Shown piece after piece: positions 25,811 to 34,581 of a DNA stretch of 64,000 nt (its first letter is position 1; every line of letters begins with the position of its first letter). Origin of the DNA: Streptomyces sp. MNU76 (lineage in GTDB: Bacteria; Actinomycetota; Actinomycetes; Streptomycetales; Streptomycetaceae); NCBI RefSeq assembly GCF_020982545.1, contig NZ_JAJKLK010000005.1, positions 186,001-250,000 of the forward strand. The letters are read 5' to 3'. The notes below the pieces were generated by a model. The model made no database searches and had not been told where the DNA came from. It saw only the letters and a list, made by a program, of their open reading frames with translations. The position numbers and the translations under genes are program-made.

Positions 25811-27372
25811 GCACCGTGAGCCGGACGACCGGGACCCCGGAGGTCGCCCCACCCACCCGCTCCTGGCCGGTCCTGGTGGTCGTGGTCTGCGCGCAGATGC
25901 TGATCTGGCTGGACACCTCGATCCTCAACGTCGCCGTCACCACGCTCGCCGACCCGGTGGCGGGCCTGGGCGCCACCCCCGGCGAGCTGGAGTGGGTGGC
26001 GAGTGCCTACACCCTGGTCGTCGCCTGCACCCTGTTCGCGGGCGGCGCGCTCGCGGACCGTTTCGGCCCCCGGAACACCCTGCTCGCCGGGCTCGCGCTG
26101 ATCGGTGTGGCCTCTGGCGCGGGCGCGTTCGTGGACAGCCCGGCGTGGCTGATCGTGGCCCGCGCCTTCATGGGCGCGGGCAGCGGCCTGTTGATGCCGG
26201 CGACGCTGACGGTGATCGTGCAGAGCACCCCGGAGGAGAAGCGCACCCGGGCGATCGCGATCTGGAGCTCGTCGAGCGGTCTCGGCGTGGCCGTCGGCCC
26301 GGTCGCGGGCGGGGCGCTGCTCAGCCACTTCTGGTGGGGCTCGGTGTTCCTGGTCAACGTGCCGATCGTCGCCCTGTGCCTGCCGGCGGTCCTGGCCGTC
26401 GTCCCCGACCTGGGCGGCTCCCGACGCCGTGTACTCGATCTGCCCGGTCTCGTCCTGTCGGTGCTCGGCCTGGGCGGGGTGGTCTACGGCATCATCGAAC
26501 TCGGCGGCGGCAGCGCCTGGTACGGCCCGCACGTACTGCTGCCCCTGGTGCTGGGCGGTGTGGTGCTGGCCGTCTTCGTCGCCGGTCAGCGCAGGTCCGC
26601 GACGCCCAGCCTGGATCTGCGGCTGTTCCGGCAGCCCGGCTTCACGGCCGGCAGCGTGGTCCTGCTGATCGCCTTCATGGCGCTGGCCGGTCATCTGTTC
26701 TACGCGGCCTTCTATCTCCAGGGCCCCCGGGGCCTCTCCCCCGCCGACGCCGGGACGGTCATGATCGCCGCCGCGATCGGCATCGTCCTGGGCAGCCAGG
26801 CCTCGCCGGCGCTGAGCCGTCTGCTGTCGGCCCGCTGGACCGTCGCCGCCGGGATCCTGGCCACCGCCGTCACCTATGTCGCGTACGCCTGGCTCGACGG
26901 GCGGACCCCGCTCTGGTGCGTCGCCGCGCTGCTGTGGATCCAGGGCTTCGGCATGGGCCTGGTCGGTACCCCGGTCACGGCCGTGATGATGCGCGGGGTG
27001 CCGCCCCAGCTCGCCGGCGCCGGTTCCGCCGTCAACAGCGTCACCCGGCAGGTGGGCGGCACCCTCGGCGTGGCCATGGCCGGCTCGATCCTCTCGGCGG
27101 TCTACCGGCACCGGATGGCCGACGCCGAACTGCCCTCCCCCGCACAGGGTCTGTCACCGGCCGCCGAGGAACAGGCCCGCACCTCCGCCGAGGCCGCCCG
27201 CTCCCTGGCCGACTCCCTGAACCTGCCCTCCCTGGCGACCACGGCCGACCGCGCCTTCCTCGACGCCATGTACGCGGCAACGCTCTGCGTCGCCGCCCTC
27301 GCCCTCGTCGGCTGCGCGGTGGCGGTGGCGGGCCTGCGCTCCCCGCCGGGCCACCCCCGACAACGCACCTGA
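25807..27372 (+). CDS. DHA2-type MFS exporter (14 TM)
   Basis: A 521-residue membrane protein with about fourteen hydrophobic segments. It has the DTSILNVAVTTL motif in helix 1, ADRFGPRNTLLAG after helix 2 and a GSGLLMPATLTVI helix 4, as in proton-driven drug exporters of the EmrB/QacA type. It overlaps the CreD-like gene by 4 bp, so it belongs to the operon and probably exports the final aromatic acid or protects against it or against nitrous acid. The start is GTG 25807. Confidence 0.85.
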   Translation: MSTVSRTTGTPEVAPPTRSWPVLVVVVCAQMLIWLDTSILNVAVTTLADPVAGLGATPGELEWVASAYTLVVACTLFAGGALADRFGPRNTLLAGLALIGVASGAGAFVDSPAWLIVARAFMGAGSGLLMPATLTVIVQSTPEEKRTRAIAIWSSSSGLGVAVGPVAGGALLSHFWWGSVFLVNVPIVALCLPAVLAVVPDLGGSRRRVLDLPGLVLSVLGLGGVVYGIIELGGGSAWYGPHVLLPLVLGGVVLAVFVAGQRRSATPSLDLRLFRQPGFTAGSVVLLIAFMALAGHLFYAAFYLQGPRGLSPADAGTVMIAAAIGIVLGSQASPALSRLLSARWTVAAGILATAVTYVAYAWLDGRTPLWCVAALLWIQGFGMGLVGTPVTAVMMRGVPPQLAGAGSAVNSVTRQVGGTLGVAMAGSILSAVYRHRMADAELPSPAQGLSPAAEEQARTSAEAARSLADSLNLPSLATTADRAFLDAMYAATLCVAALALVGCAVAVAGLRSPPGHPRQRT

Positions 27373-27378
27373 GCTCCG

Positions 27379-27459
27379 CACGTACACGGACGAACCCGAG
27401 CCACGTACACGGACGAACCCGAACCACGCACATCGACGAACCTGAGCCCCGCACGTACA
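27379..27459 (+). repeat. Three tandem 23-bp direct repeats plus a partial copy
   Basis: Units at 27379-27401, 27402-27424 and 27425-27447 each begin CAC and end GAGC or GAAC. The first two differ at one base, the third is diverged at a few. A fourth partial copy (CACGTACA) lies at 27452-27459. They fill most of the only long gap inside the operon, between the exporter and the ketoreductase gene, and stop just before its ribosome site. Confidence 0.85.
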
Positions 27460-27473
27460 GAACGGAGCACCTC

Positions 27474-28190
27474 ATGGCACGGCCCACCCCCCGCTCGGTC
27501 TTCGTCACCGGTGGCAACAGAGGCATCGGACTCGCCATAGCCCGCCGCTTCGCCGGGGCCGGAGACCGGGTGACGGTGACCTACCGCAACGAGGCGCCGC
27601 CCGCCTCCGAGGGCTTCCTCTCCGTACGGTGCGACGTGACCGACGGCGGCCTGATCGACCAGGCCTTCAAGGAGGCCGAGACGGCCCACGGCCCGGTCAC
27701 CGTCCTGGTCGCGAACGCCGGCGCCGCCCGGGACCGGCTGCTGCTGCGGATGTCCGAGGAGGACTTCACCTCCGTCGTCGACACCGACCTCACCGGGGCC
27801 TTCCGGGTCGCGCAGCGCGCGGTGCGCGGCATGCTGCGCGTGGGCCACGGCCGGATCGTGCTGATCTCGTCCACGGCCGCCCTGAACGGCTCGCCGGGCC
27901 AGACCAACTACGCGGCGGCGAAGGCCGGCCTCGTCGGCTTCGCCCGCTCCCTCACGCGGGAGCTCGGTCCCCGGGACATCACCTGCAACGTCGTCGCCCC
28001 GGGGCTCACCGACACGGACATGAGCCGCGCCCTCACCCCGGAACAGCGCCGCGCACTGCTGAGCACCACCCCCGCCGGGCGCCTGGGCACCCCGGAGGAG
28101 GTCGCCGAGGCGGTGGCCTTCCTGGCCGGCGCGGGATACGTACGCGGTGCCGTGATCCCGGTCGACGGGGGCGCCGGCATGGGCCACTGA
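27474..28190 (+). CDS. FabG-like 3-ketoacyl-carrier protein reductase
   Basis: A 238-residue short-chain reductase with TGGNRGIG (residues about 12-19), VANAGAA near 80, and the Ser...Tyr-x-x-x-Lys triad in STAALNGSPGQTNYAAAK near 130-148, ending VPVDGGAGM-like. It would reduce the beta-keto group made by the KS pair, as needed for a vinylogous (cinnamic-type) chain. GGAG lies 6 nt before the ATG. It is separated from the exporter gene by 101 bp of repeats but is on the same strand with no terminator seen between. It is the last gene of the cluster; no dehydratase or thioesterase gene follows. Confidence 0.88.
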   Translation: MARPTPRSVFVTGGNRGIGLAIARRFAGAGDRVTVTYRNEAPPASEGFLSVRCDVTDGGLIDQAFKEAETAHGPVTVLVANAGAARDRLLLRMSEEDFTSVVDTDLTGAFRVAQRAVRGMLRVGHGRIVLISSTAALNGSPGQTNYAAAKAGLVGFARSLTRELGPRDITCNVVAPGLTDTDMSRALTPEQRRALLSTTPAGRLGTPEEVAEAVAFLAGAGYVRGAVIPVDGGAGMGH

Positions 28191-28204
28191 GGCCCACCGG
28201 AACC

Positions 28205-28247
28205 GGGTGGGGAAGCGGACGACGCGCGGCCGCCCGTTTCCCCACCC
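28205..28247. terminator. Bidirectional hairpin between the cluster and pgi
   Basis: A 14-bp stem (28205-28218 with 28234-28247, one wobble pair) with a core GGGTGGGGAA/TTCCCCACCC and a 15-nt loop. It lies between convergent stop codons at 28190 and 28256, so it can end both the biosynthetic operon and pgi. Confidence 0.65.
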
Positions 28248-28255
28248 CCATCCCG

Positions 28256-29911
28256 CTAGCTCCGCCCGCGCAGCGCCCGGTACTTGGCGACCAAGGCCTT
28301 CGTGGACTCGTCCAGACCCGGCACCTCGGCGCCTTCCGTGAGGGCCGGCTCGACGCGCTTGGCGAGGACCTTGCCCAGCTCGACCCCCCACTGGTCGAAG
28401 GAGTCGATGTTCCAGACGGCGCCCTGGACGAACACCTTGTGCTCGTACAGCGCGATGAGCTGACCGAGGACCGACGGGGTCAGCTCCTTGGCCAGGATCG
28501 TGGTCGTCGGGTGGTTGCCCTTGAACGTCTTGTGCGGCACCAGCTCCTCCGGCACGCCCTCCGCCCGCACCTCGTCCGGCGTCTTGCCGAAGCCCAGTGC
28601 CTGGGTCTGCGCGAAGAAGTTGGCCATCAGGAGGTCGTGCTGGGCCTTGAGCGGGTCACTCAGCTCGGCGACCGGCTCGGCGAAGCCGATGAAGTCCGCC
28701 GGGATCAGCTTGGTGCCCTGGTGGATCAACTGGTAGTACGCGTGCTGCCCGTTCGTCCCGGGCGTGCCCCAGACCACCGGCCCGGTCTGCCACTCCACCG
28801 GAAGCCCGTCCCGGCCCACGTACTTGCCGTTGGACTCCATGTCCAGCTGCTGCAGATAGGCCGTGAACTTGGACAGGTAGTGGCTGTACGGCAGCACCGC
28901 GTGCGACTGCGCGTCGTGGAAGTTGCCGTACCAGACCCCCAACAGGCCCAGCAGCAGCGGCACATTGGACTCGGCGGGTGCCGTGCGGAAGTGCTCGTCG
29001 ACCAGGTGGAACCCGTCGAGCACCTCCCGGAAGCGGTCCGGGCCGATCGCGATCATCAGGGACAGGCCGATCGCCGAGTCGAAGGAGTAGCGGCCGCCGA
29101 CCCAGTCCCAGAACTCGAACATGTTGGCGGTGTCGATACCGAAGTCCGACACCTTCTGGGCGTTCGTCGACAGCGCCACGAAGTGCTTGGCGACGGCCTC
29201 GGGGCCGGCCTTCAGCTCGGTGAGCAGCCAGTCGCGCGCGGAGGTCGCGTTGGTGATCGTCTCGATCGTGGTGAACGTCTTGGAGGCGATGATGAACAGC
29301 GTCTCCGCGGCATCCAGGTCCCGCACCGCCTCGTGCAGATCGGCCCCGTCCACGTTGGACACGAAACGGACCGTCAGATCGCGGTCGGTGCAGGAGCGCA
29401 GTACCTCGTACGCCATCGCCGGGCCGAGGTCGGAGCCGCCGATCCCGATGTTGACGACGTTCTTGATGCGCCTGCCCGTGTGGCCGGTCCACTCACCGGA
29501 GCGGATGCGCTCGGCGAAGCCGGCCATCTTGTCGAGCACGGCGTGCACACCGGGCACCACGTTCTCGCCGTCGACCTCGATCACCGCGTCGCGCGGGGCG
29601 CGCAGCGCGACGTGCAGGACGGCACGGTCCTCGGTGGTGTTGATCTTCTCGCCGCGGAACATGGCGTCCCGCAGCCCGAACACGTCGGTCGCGGCGGCCA
29701 GCTCGCGCAGCAGCCGCAGCGTCTCGTCGGTGACCAGATGCTTGGAGTAGTCGACGTGCAGATCGCCGACCTCCAGTGTGTACCCGGCGCCGCGCCCCGG
29801 GTCGGCCGCGAACAGCTCACGCAGCTGGACGTCGCCCTGCTGCTCCCGGTGCTCGGCCAGCGCGGTCCACTCGGGCGTCTGGTTGAGCCTGGTACGGCTT
29901 TCTGCGTTCAT
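28256..29911 (-). CDS. pgi: Glucose-6-phosphate isomerase
   Basis: Interconverts glucose 6-phosphate and fructose 6-phosphate. The 551-residue protein has [18 protein letters not shown] near residue 150, [14 protein letters not shown] near 208 (phosphate site), and the catalytic-region QLDMESNGK near 357 and the [15 protein letters not shown] segment with the active histidine near 385. In related Streptomyces this gene lies near pgl; here the biosynthetic island separates them. The start is ATG 29911. Confidence 0.97.
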   Translation of the reverse strand: MNAESRTRLNQTPEWTALAEHREQQGDVQLRELFAADPGRGAGYTLEVGDLHVDYSKHLVTDETLRLLRELAAATDVFGLRDAMFRGEKINTTEDRAVLHVALRAPRDAVIEVDGENVVPGVHAVLDKMAGFAERIRSGEWTGHTGRRIKNVVNIGIGGSDLGPAMAYEVLRSCTDRDLTVRFVSNVDGADLHEAVRDLDAAETLFIIASKTFTTIETITNATSARDWLLTELKAGPEAVAKHFVALSTNAQKVSDFGIDTANMFEFWDWVGGRYSFDSAIGLSLMIAIGPDRFREVLDGFHLVDEHFRTAPAESNVPLLLGLLGVWYGNFHDAQSHAVLPYSHYLSKFTAYLQQLDMESNGKYVGRDGLPVEWQTGPVVWGTPGTNGQHAYYQLIHQGTKLIPADFIGFAEPVAELSDPLKAQHDLLMANFFAQTQALGFGKTPDEVRAEGVPEELVPHKTFKGNHPTTTILAKELTPSVLGQLIALYEHKVFVQGAVWNIDSFDQWGVELGKVLAKRVEPALTEGAEVPGLDESTKALVAKYRALRGRS

Positions 29912-29984
29912 CTCGGACTTCAGCCTTCTTTCCTACCTGGTCCTGCCTGCGTACCTTGCCCCGCTGCCGTTCCAACCTAATTGA

Positions 29985-30119
29985 TCACGACGGAACACCA
30001 GCTGTCGTACCCCGGTCGTACGGCACAACAACAGATACGTCCGCCTGGAGCACCGGTGTCAGCGCGACGACGGACAGGACGAAGAAGGCGACGGCGAGCA
30101 GGTCGACCGCCCCGAACAC
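29985..30119 (-). CDS. Possible 44-residue hydrophobic protein
   Basis: A short frame from GTG 30119 to TGA 29985 encodes one strongly hydrophobic stretch (DLLAVAFFVLSVVALTPVLQ, residues about 6-25), then a polar tail. It has high third-position GC in its first half, as real Streptomyces genes do. No ribosome site is visible: the start follows directly after the hairpin that ends the RbpA-family gene, and it is in the same frame as that gene. It may be a small membrane protein, or a decayed one. Confidence 0.3.
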   Translation of the reverse strand: MFGAVDLLAVAFFVLSVVALTPVLQADVSVVVPYDRGTTAGVPS

Positions 30120-30121
30120 AT

Positions 30122-30150
30122 CCGGCCGGGCACCCTGGGTGCCCGGCCGG
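30122..30150 (-). terminator. Terminator of the RbpA-family gene
   Basis: Near-perfect 29-base palindrome: 14-bp arms 30122-30135 and 30137-30150 separated by one base. It starts 9 bp after the stop codon of the RbpA-family gene. No U-tract. Confidence 0.75.
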
Positions 30151-30158
30151 TGTACTGC

Positions 30159-30494
30159 CTAGATCTCGCCCCGCAGTTTGGCGAGCGCCTCGGCGAGGAT
30201 CGCTTCGCCGTCCGCGTCGCTGCGCCGCTCGCGGACGTACGCGAGGTGCGTCTTGTAGGGCTCGGTGCGCGGTGGGTCCGGCGGGTTGTCCCGGTCCTGT
30301 CCGGCCGGGAAGCCGCAGCGCGGGCAGTCCCAGGTGTCGGGGACCTGTGCGTCGCTGGCGAAGCTCGGCTGGGTCTCGTGTCCGTTGGAGCACCAGAAGG
30401 AGATGCGCAGCCGGGGTGCGGACTCGCCGCGCTCGGCTTCGCCCATCGGCCCCGCCCCGACCCGGCTTCCTCGGATCGCGTTGCCACTTGCCAC
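30159..30494 (-). CDS. RbpA-family RNA polymerase-binding protein
   Basis: A 111-residue protein like RbpA, which binds the principal sigma factor and RNA polymerase and stabilises the open promoter complex in actinobacteria. It has the N-terminal IRGSRVGAG, a central zinc-ribbon-like part with FWCSNGH near residue 34 and DCPRCGFP near 56, and the C-terminal sigma-binding helix YVRERRSDADGEAILAEAL near 86-104. From memory of family sequences it is closer to a second Streptomyces paralogue than to the rbpA next to ppm1, so I leave the symbol empty. A candidate promoter and a leader stem-loop lie upstream. Confidence 0.8.
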   Translation of the reverse strand: MASGNAIRGSRVGAGPMGEAERGESAPRLRISFWCSNGHETQPSFASDAQVPDTWDCPRCGFPAGQDRDNPPDPPRTEPYKTHLAYVRERRSDADGEAILAEALAKLRGEI

Positions 30495-30521
30495 GGTCGT
30501 AACTCCCTGCGTGATGGTGCG

Positions 30522-30548
30522 GCGAAGCGAGTCGGCGTTTCGCTTCGC
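30522..30548 (-). promoter_or_regulatory. Leader stem-loop of the RbpA-family gene
   Basis: Perfect 9-bp stem GCGAAGCGA/TCGCTTCGC (30522-30530 with 30540-30548) with a 9-nt loop, lying between the candidate promoter and the start codon at 30494. It could affect translation or mRNA stability of the gene. Confidence 0.4.
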
Positions 30549-30560
30549 TGCGAGCGCCTC

Positions 30561-30588
30561 AGTCTACGTAAGGCCCAACGCGCGTCCA
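30561..30588 (-). promoter_or_regulatory. Candidate vegetative promoter of the RbpA-family gene
   Basis: On minus, TGGACG (30583-30588) and TAGACT (30561-30566) are 16 bp apart, matching the consensus of the principal sigma factor at four and four of six positions. It would give a leader of about 60 nt carrying the stem-loop. Confidence 0.45.
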
Positions 30589-30619
30589 GTGATTGGAGTT
30601 ACATCCCGCCCACAGACGC

Positions 30620-30668
30620 AAGCCCCATGATAGGCCGCGCTCGAAGTCGCGTACCCGGCATGGGGCTT
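30620..30668. terminator. Structured element between secG and the RbpA-family gene
   Basis: A perfect 10-bp stem AAGCCCCATG/CATGGGGCTT (30620-30629 with 30659-30668) encloses 29 nt that can form a small CGCG/CGCG hairpin. It lies about 55 bp after the secG stop codon on minus and ahead of the RbpA promoter, so it probably ends the secG transcript. Confidence 0.5.
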
Positions 30669-30721
30669 TACGTGCGGAATGGTGCGTCCGTGACGCGTTG
30701 TTCGCCGGTGCGGCCTGAGGG

Positions 30722-30958
30722 TCAGTTGTTGACCTTCATCAGGATGCCGAGTACGACAATGCACGCGAACCAGAGCAGACCGACCACGACGGTGATCCGG
30801 TCGAGGTTGCGCTCGGCGACCGAGGAGCCGCCGACGGAGGACTGCATACCGCCACCGAACATGTCGGAGAGGCCGCCGCCCTTGCCCTTGTGCATCAGCA
30901 CCAGCAGCATCATCAGCAGGCTGAAGACGATCAGGGCGATCGAGAACCCCATAACCAC
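30722..30958 (-). CDS. secG: Preprotein translocase subunit SecG
   Basis: A 78-residue membrane protein of the Sec translocon that helps SecYE-SecA protein export. It has two hydrophobic helices (SIALIVFSLLMMLLVLM and ITVVVGLLWFACIVVLGIL) joined by a HKGKGGGLSDMFGGG loop typical of SecG. The chosen start is GTG 30958 with GAGGAAG 11 nt before it; ATG 30952 is the close alternative. It follows tpiA, as in many Gram-positive genomes. Confidence 0.92.
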   Translation of the reverse strand: MVMGFSIALIVFSLLMMLLVLMHKGKGGGLSDMFGGGMQSSVGGSSVAERNLDRITVVVGLLWFACIVVLGILMKVNN

Positions 30959-30990
30959 GGCTGGACCAACTTCCTCGGATTCTGATGGAC

Positions 30991-31023
30991 TGCGGGGACC
31001 GGCCGCGGCGGCCGGTCCCCGCA
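30991..31023. terminator. Strong palindrome upstream of secG
   Basis: A perfect 33-base palindrome: 16-bp arms 30991-31006 and 31008-31023 around a single base. It sits between tpiA and secG and probably ends or attenuates the gap-pgk-tpiA message. Confidence 0.65.
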
Positions 31024-31073
31024 AGAGTACGACGTCTCGCTGCTACCGCCTACTCGCTGGTCTTCGGTTCGCC

Positions 31074-31167
31074 GCCGGGGCGCTCCGATCCGGTGTCGAC
31101 GAGCCGACCGTGCTCAGCCCTTCGGGCCTCCGCGCGCTCGACTCGTCGACACCGGCCGCGCCCCGGC
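31074..31167 (-). other. Long interrupted stem-loop in the tpiA 3' region
   Basis: Two nested perfect stems: GCCGGGGCGC (31074-31083) with 31158-31167, and CCGGTGTCGACGAG (31090-31103) with 31142-31155. The 38-nt loop holds a small GCCC-TTC-GGGC hairpin. It begins 4 bp after the tpiA stop codon. It may protect the 3' end of the glycolytic message. Confidence 0.6.
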
Positions 31168-31170
31168 GAC

Positions 31171-31947
31171 TCACTGGTCGCGGAAGCGCACGATCTTGAC
31201 GAACTCGTCGGCGTCCAGCGAGGCACCGCCGACGAGGGCGCCGTCGATGTCGGCCTGGGCCATGATCTCGGCGACGTTCCCGGCCTTGACGGAGCCGCCG
31301 TACTGGATGCGGACCTTGTCGGCGAGCTCCTGGTCGTACAGCTCGGCGAGCTTGCCGCGAATGGCCGCGCACACCTCCTGGGCGTCCGCGGCGCCGCAGA
31401 CCTTGCCGGTGCCGATGGCCCAGACGGGCTCGTAGGCGATGACGACGGTCTCGGCGTGCTCGGCGGGGACGTCTTTCAGGCCGCCCTCGACCTGGGCGAG
31501 GGTGTGGGAGACGTGGTTGCCCGCCTCGCGGACCTCCAACTCCTCGCCGACGCACAGGATCGGGGTGAGGCCGTGCTTGAAGGCTGCCTTGACCTTGGCG
31601 CCCACGATCTCGTCGGTCTCGTCGTGGTACTGGCGGCGCTCGGAGTGGCCGACCGCGACGAACGCGCACTTGAGCTTGGCCAGCATCGGGCCGGAGATCT
31701 CGCCGGTGTAGGCGCCGGAGTCGTGGGCCGAGAGGTCCTGGGCGCCGTACTTGATCTTGAGCTTGTCGCCGTCGACCAGGGTCTGGACCGAGCGCAGGTC
31801 GGTGAAGGGCGGCAGGACCGCGACCTCACAGGCCTCGTAGTCCTTGTCGGCGAGGGCGAAGGCGAGCTTCTGGACGTGCGCGATGGCCTCGAGGTGGTTG
31901 AGGTTCATCTTCCAGTTGCCCGCCATCAGGGGCGTACGCGTGCTCAT
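31171..31947 (-). CDS. tpiA: Triose-phosphate isomerase
   Basis: Interconverts dihydroxyacetone phosphate and glyceraldehyde 3-phosphate. A 258-residue TIM barrel with GNWKMN (catalytic Lys near 13), AVGHSERR (catalytic His near 100), [11 protein letters not shown] (catalytic Glu near 172) and the phosphate-binding YGGSVKAGN near 215. It lies 6 bp after pgk in the gap-pgk-tpiA block. Its product dihydroxyacetone phosphate is also the expected substrate of the GriI-like aldolase. Confidence 0.97.
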   Translation of the reverse strand: MSTRTPLMAGNWKMNLNHLEAIAHVQKLAFALADKDYEACEVAVLPPFTDLRSVQTLVDGDKLKIKYGAQDLSAHDSGAYTGEISGPMLAKLKCAFVAVGHSERRQYHDETDEIVGAKVKAAFKHGLTPILCVGEELEVREAGNHVSHTLAQVEGGLKDVPAEHAETVVIAYEPVWAIGTGKVCGAADAQEVCAAIRGKLAELYDQELADKVRIQYGGSVKAGNVAEIMAQADIDGALVGGASLDADEFVKIVRFRDQ

Positions 31948-31953
31948 TGAGGG

Positions 31954-33165
31954 TCAGTCCTCCAGTGCGGCGAGGCCGGGGAGCGTCTTGCCCTCGAGGT
32001 ATTCGAGGGAGGCGCCGCCACCGGTAGAGATGTGGCCGAATGCGTTTTCGTCGAAGCCCAGGATCCGTACGGCCGCGGCGGAGTCGCCGCCTCCGACGAC
32101 CGTGAAGGCGTCCGAGTCGAGGAGAGCCTGGGCGACGGCCTTGGTGCCCTCGGCGAAATCGGGGTGCTCGAAGACGCCCATGGGGCCGTTCCAGAAGACG
32201 GTGGCGGCGTCGGCGATCTTCGAGGCGTACAGCGTGGCGGACTCCGGACCGATGTCCAGGCCCATCTGTCCGGTCGGCATGGCGTCCGCGGCGACCGAGG
32301 TGGCGTCGGCCGGGGCCTTGCTCTTCAGGTCCGGGAAGGCGGGCGCGACGACGGCGTCGACGGGCAGGACCAGCTCGACGCCGGTCTTCTTCGCCCGCTC
32401 CAGGTACTCGGTGACCGCGTCGAGCTGGTCCTCCTGCAGGAGCGAGCTGCCGACCTCGTATCCCTTGGCCTTGAGGAAGGTGTAGGCCATGCCGCCGCCG
32501 ATGAGGATGCGGTCGGCCTTGCCGAGCAGTTGGTCGATGACGGCGAGCTTGTCGGAGACCTTGGCGCCGCCGAGGGCGACCACATAGGGCCGCTGGACGT
32601 CGTCGGTGAGCTTCCTCAGGACGCCGACCTCGGTGGCGATGAGGTACCCGGCGTAGTGCGGCAGCCGGGCCGGGAGGTCGAAGACCGAGGCGTGCCCCCG
32701 GTGCACCGCGCCGAAGCCGTCGCCGACGTAGACGTCCGCGAGGGCGGCCAGCTGATCGGCGAAGGCGCCGCGCTCGGCGTCGTCCTTGCTCGTCTCGCCG
32801 GCGTTGAAGCGGAGATTCTCGACGACCGCGACCTGACCGTCGGTCAGTCCGGCGACCGTGGCGGTGGCGGACTCGCCGACCGTGTCGGTCGCGAACGCCA
32901 CGTCGGCGCCGAGGAGTTCACCGAGGCGGGCGGCGGCCGGGGCGAGGGAGAAGGCCGGGTCCGGGGCGCCCTTGGGGCGGCCCAGGTGGGAGGCGACGAC
33001 GACGCGCGCGCCCGCCTCGGCGAGTGCCTTCACGGTGGGCAGGACGGCGCGGATCCGGCCGTCGTCGGTGATGGTGGTGCCGTCGAGCGGCACGTTGAGG
33101 TCGGCGCGGACGAAGACCCGCCGGCCGGCGACTGGCTCGGCGAGGAGCTCGTCGATCGTCTTCAT
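31954..33165 (-). CDS. pgk: Phosphoglycerate kinase
   Basis: Transfers phosphate from 1,3-bisphosphoglycerate to ADP. A 403-residue two-domain enzyme with RRVFVRADLNVPLDG near residue 14, VVASHLGRPKG near 55, VALGGAKVSDKL near 192 and the nucleotide-binding TVVGGGDSAAAV near 355. ATG 33165; 136 bp after gap with a hairpin between, so it may have its own promoter or be attenuated relative to gap. Confidence 0.97.
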   Translation of the reverse strand: MKTIDELLAEPVAGRRVFVRADLNVPLDGTTITDDGRIRAVLPTVKALAEAGARVVVASHLGRPKGAPDPAFSLAPAAARLGELLGADVAFATDTVGESATATVAGLTDGQVAVVENLRFNAGETSKDDAERGAFADQLAALADVYVGDGFGAVHRGHASVFDLPARLPHYAGYLIATEVGVLRKLTDDVQRPYVVALGGAKVSDKLAVIDQLLGKADRILIGGGMAYTFLKAKGYEVGSSLLQEDQLDAVTEYLERAKKTGVELVLPVDAVVAPAFPDLKSKAPADATSVAADAMPTGQMGLDIGPESATLYASKIADAATVFWNGPMGVFEHPDFAEGTKAVAQALLDSDAFTVVGGGDSAAAVRILGFDENAFGHISTGGGASLEYLEGKTLPGLAALED

Positions 33166-33232
33166 GGAGAGGGCTCCCGAGGAGGACTTGTGGTGCTCGT
33201 GATCGTAGGAGGAACAGCTTGTGTACGTGAGT

Positions 33233-33272
33233 CAGGGCTCGGACGACGCGTCCTTGCGCCGCCCGAGCCCTG
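33233..33272 (-). terminator. Hairpin between gap and pgk
   Basis: Perfect 10-bp stem CAGGGCTCGG/CCGAGCCCTG (33233-33242 with 33263-33272) with a 20-nt loop, 30 bp after the gap stop codon. It may reduce read-through into pgk. Confidence 0.55.
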
Positions 33273-33301
33273 CTCTCACACGGAAGTGCCCGCTCTGCCG
33301 A

Positions 33302-34581
<1,280 letters not shown>

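Noticed and set aside
27379..27459. CRISPR array
   Set aside because: The 23-bp units are directly adjacent with no spacers and no cas genes are near.
30620..30668. tRNA or other structured RNA gene
   Set aside because: The outer stem is 10 bp, there is no T- or anticodon arm and no CCA-type end; a terminator explains it better.
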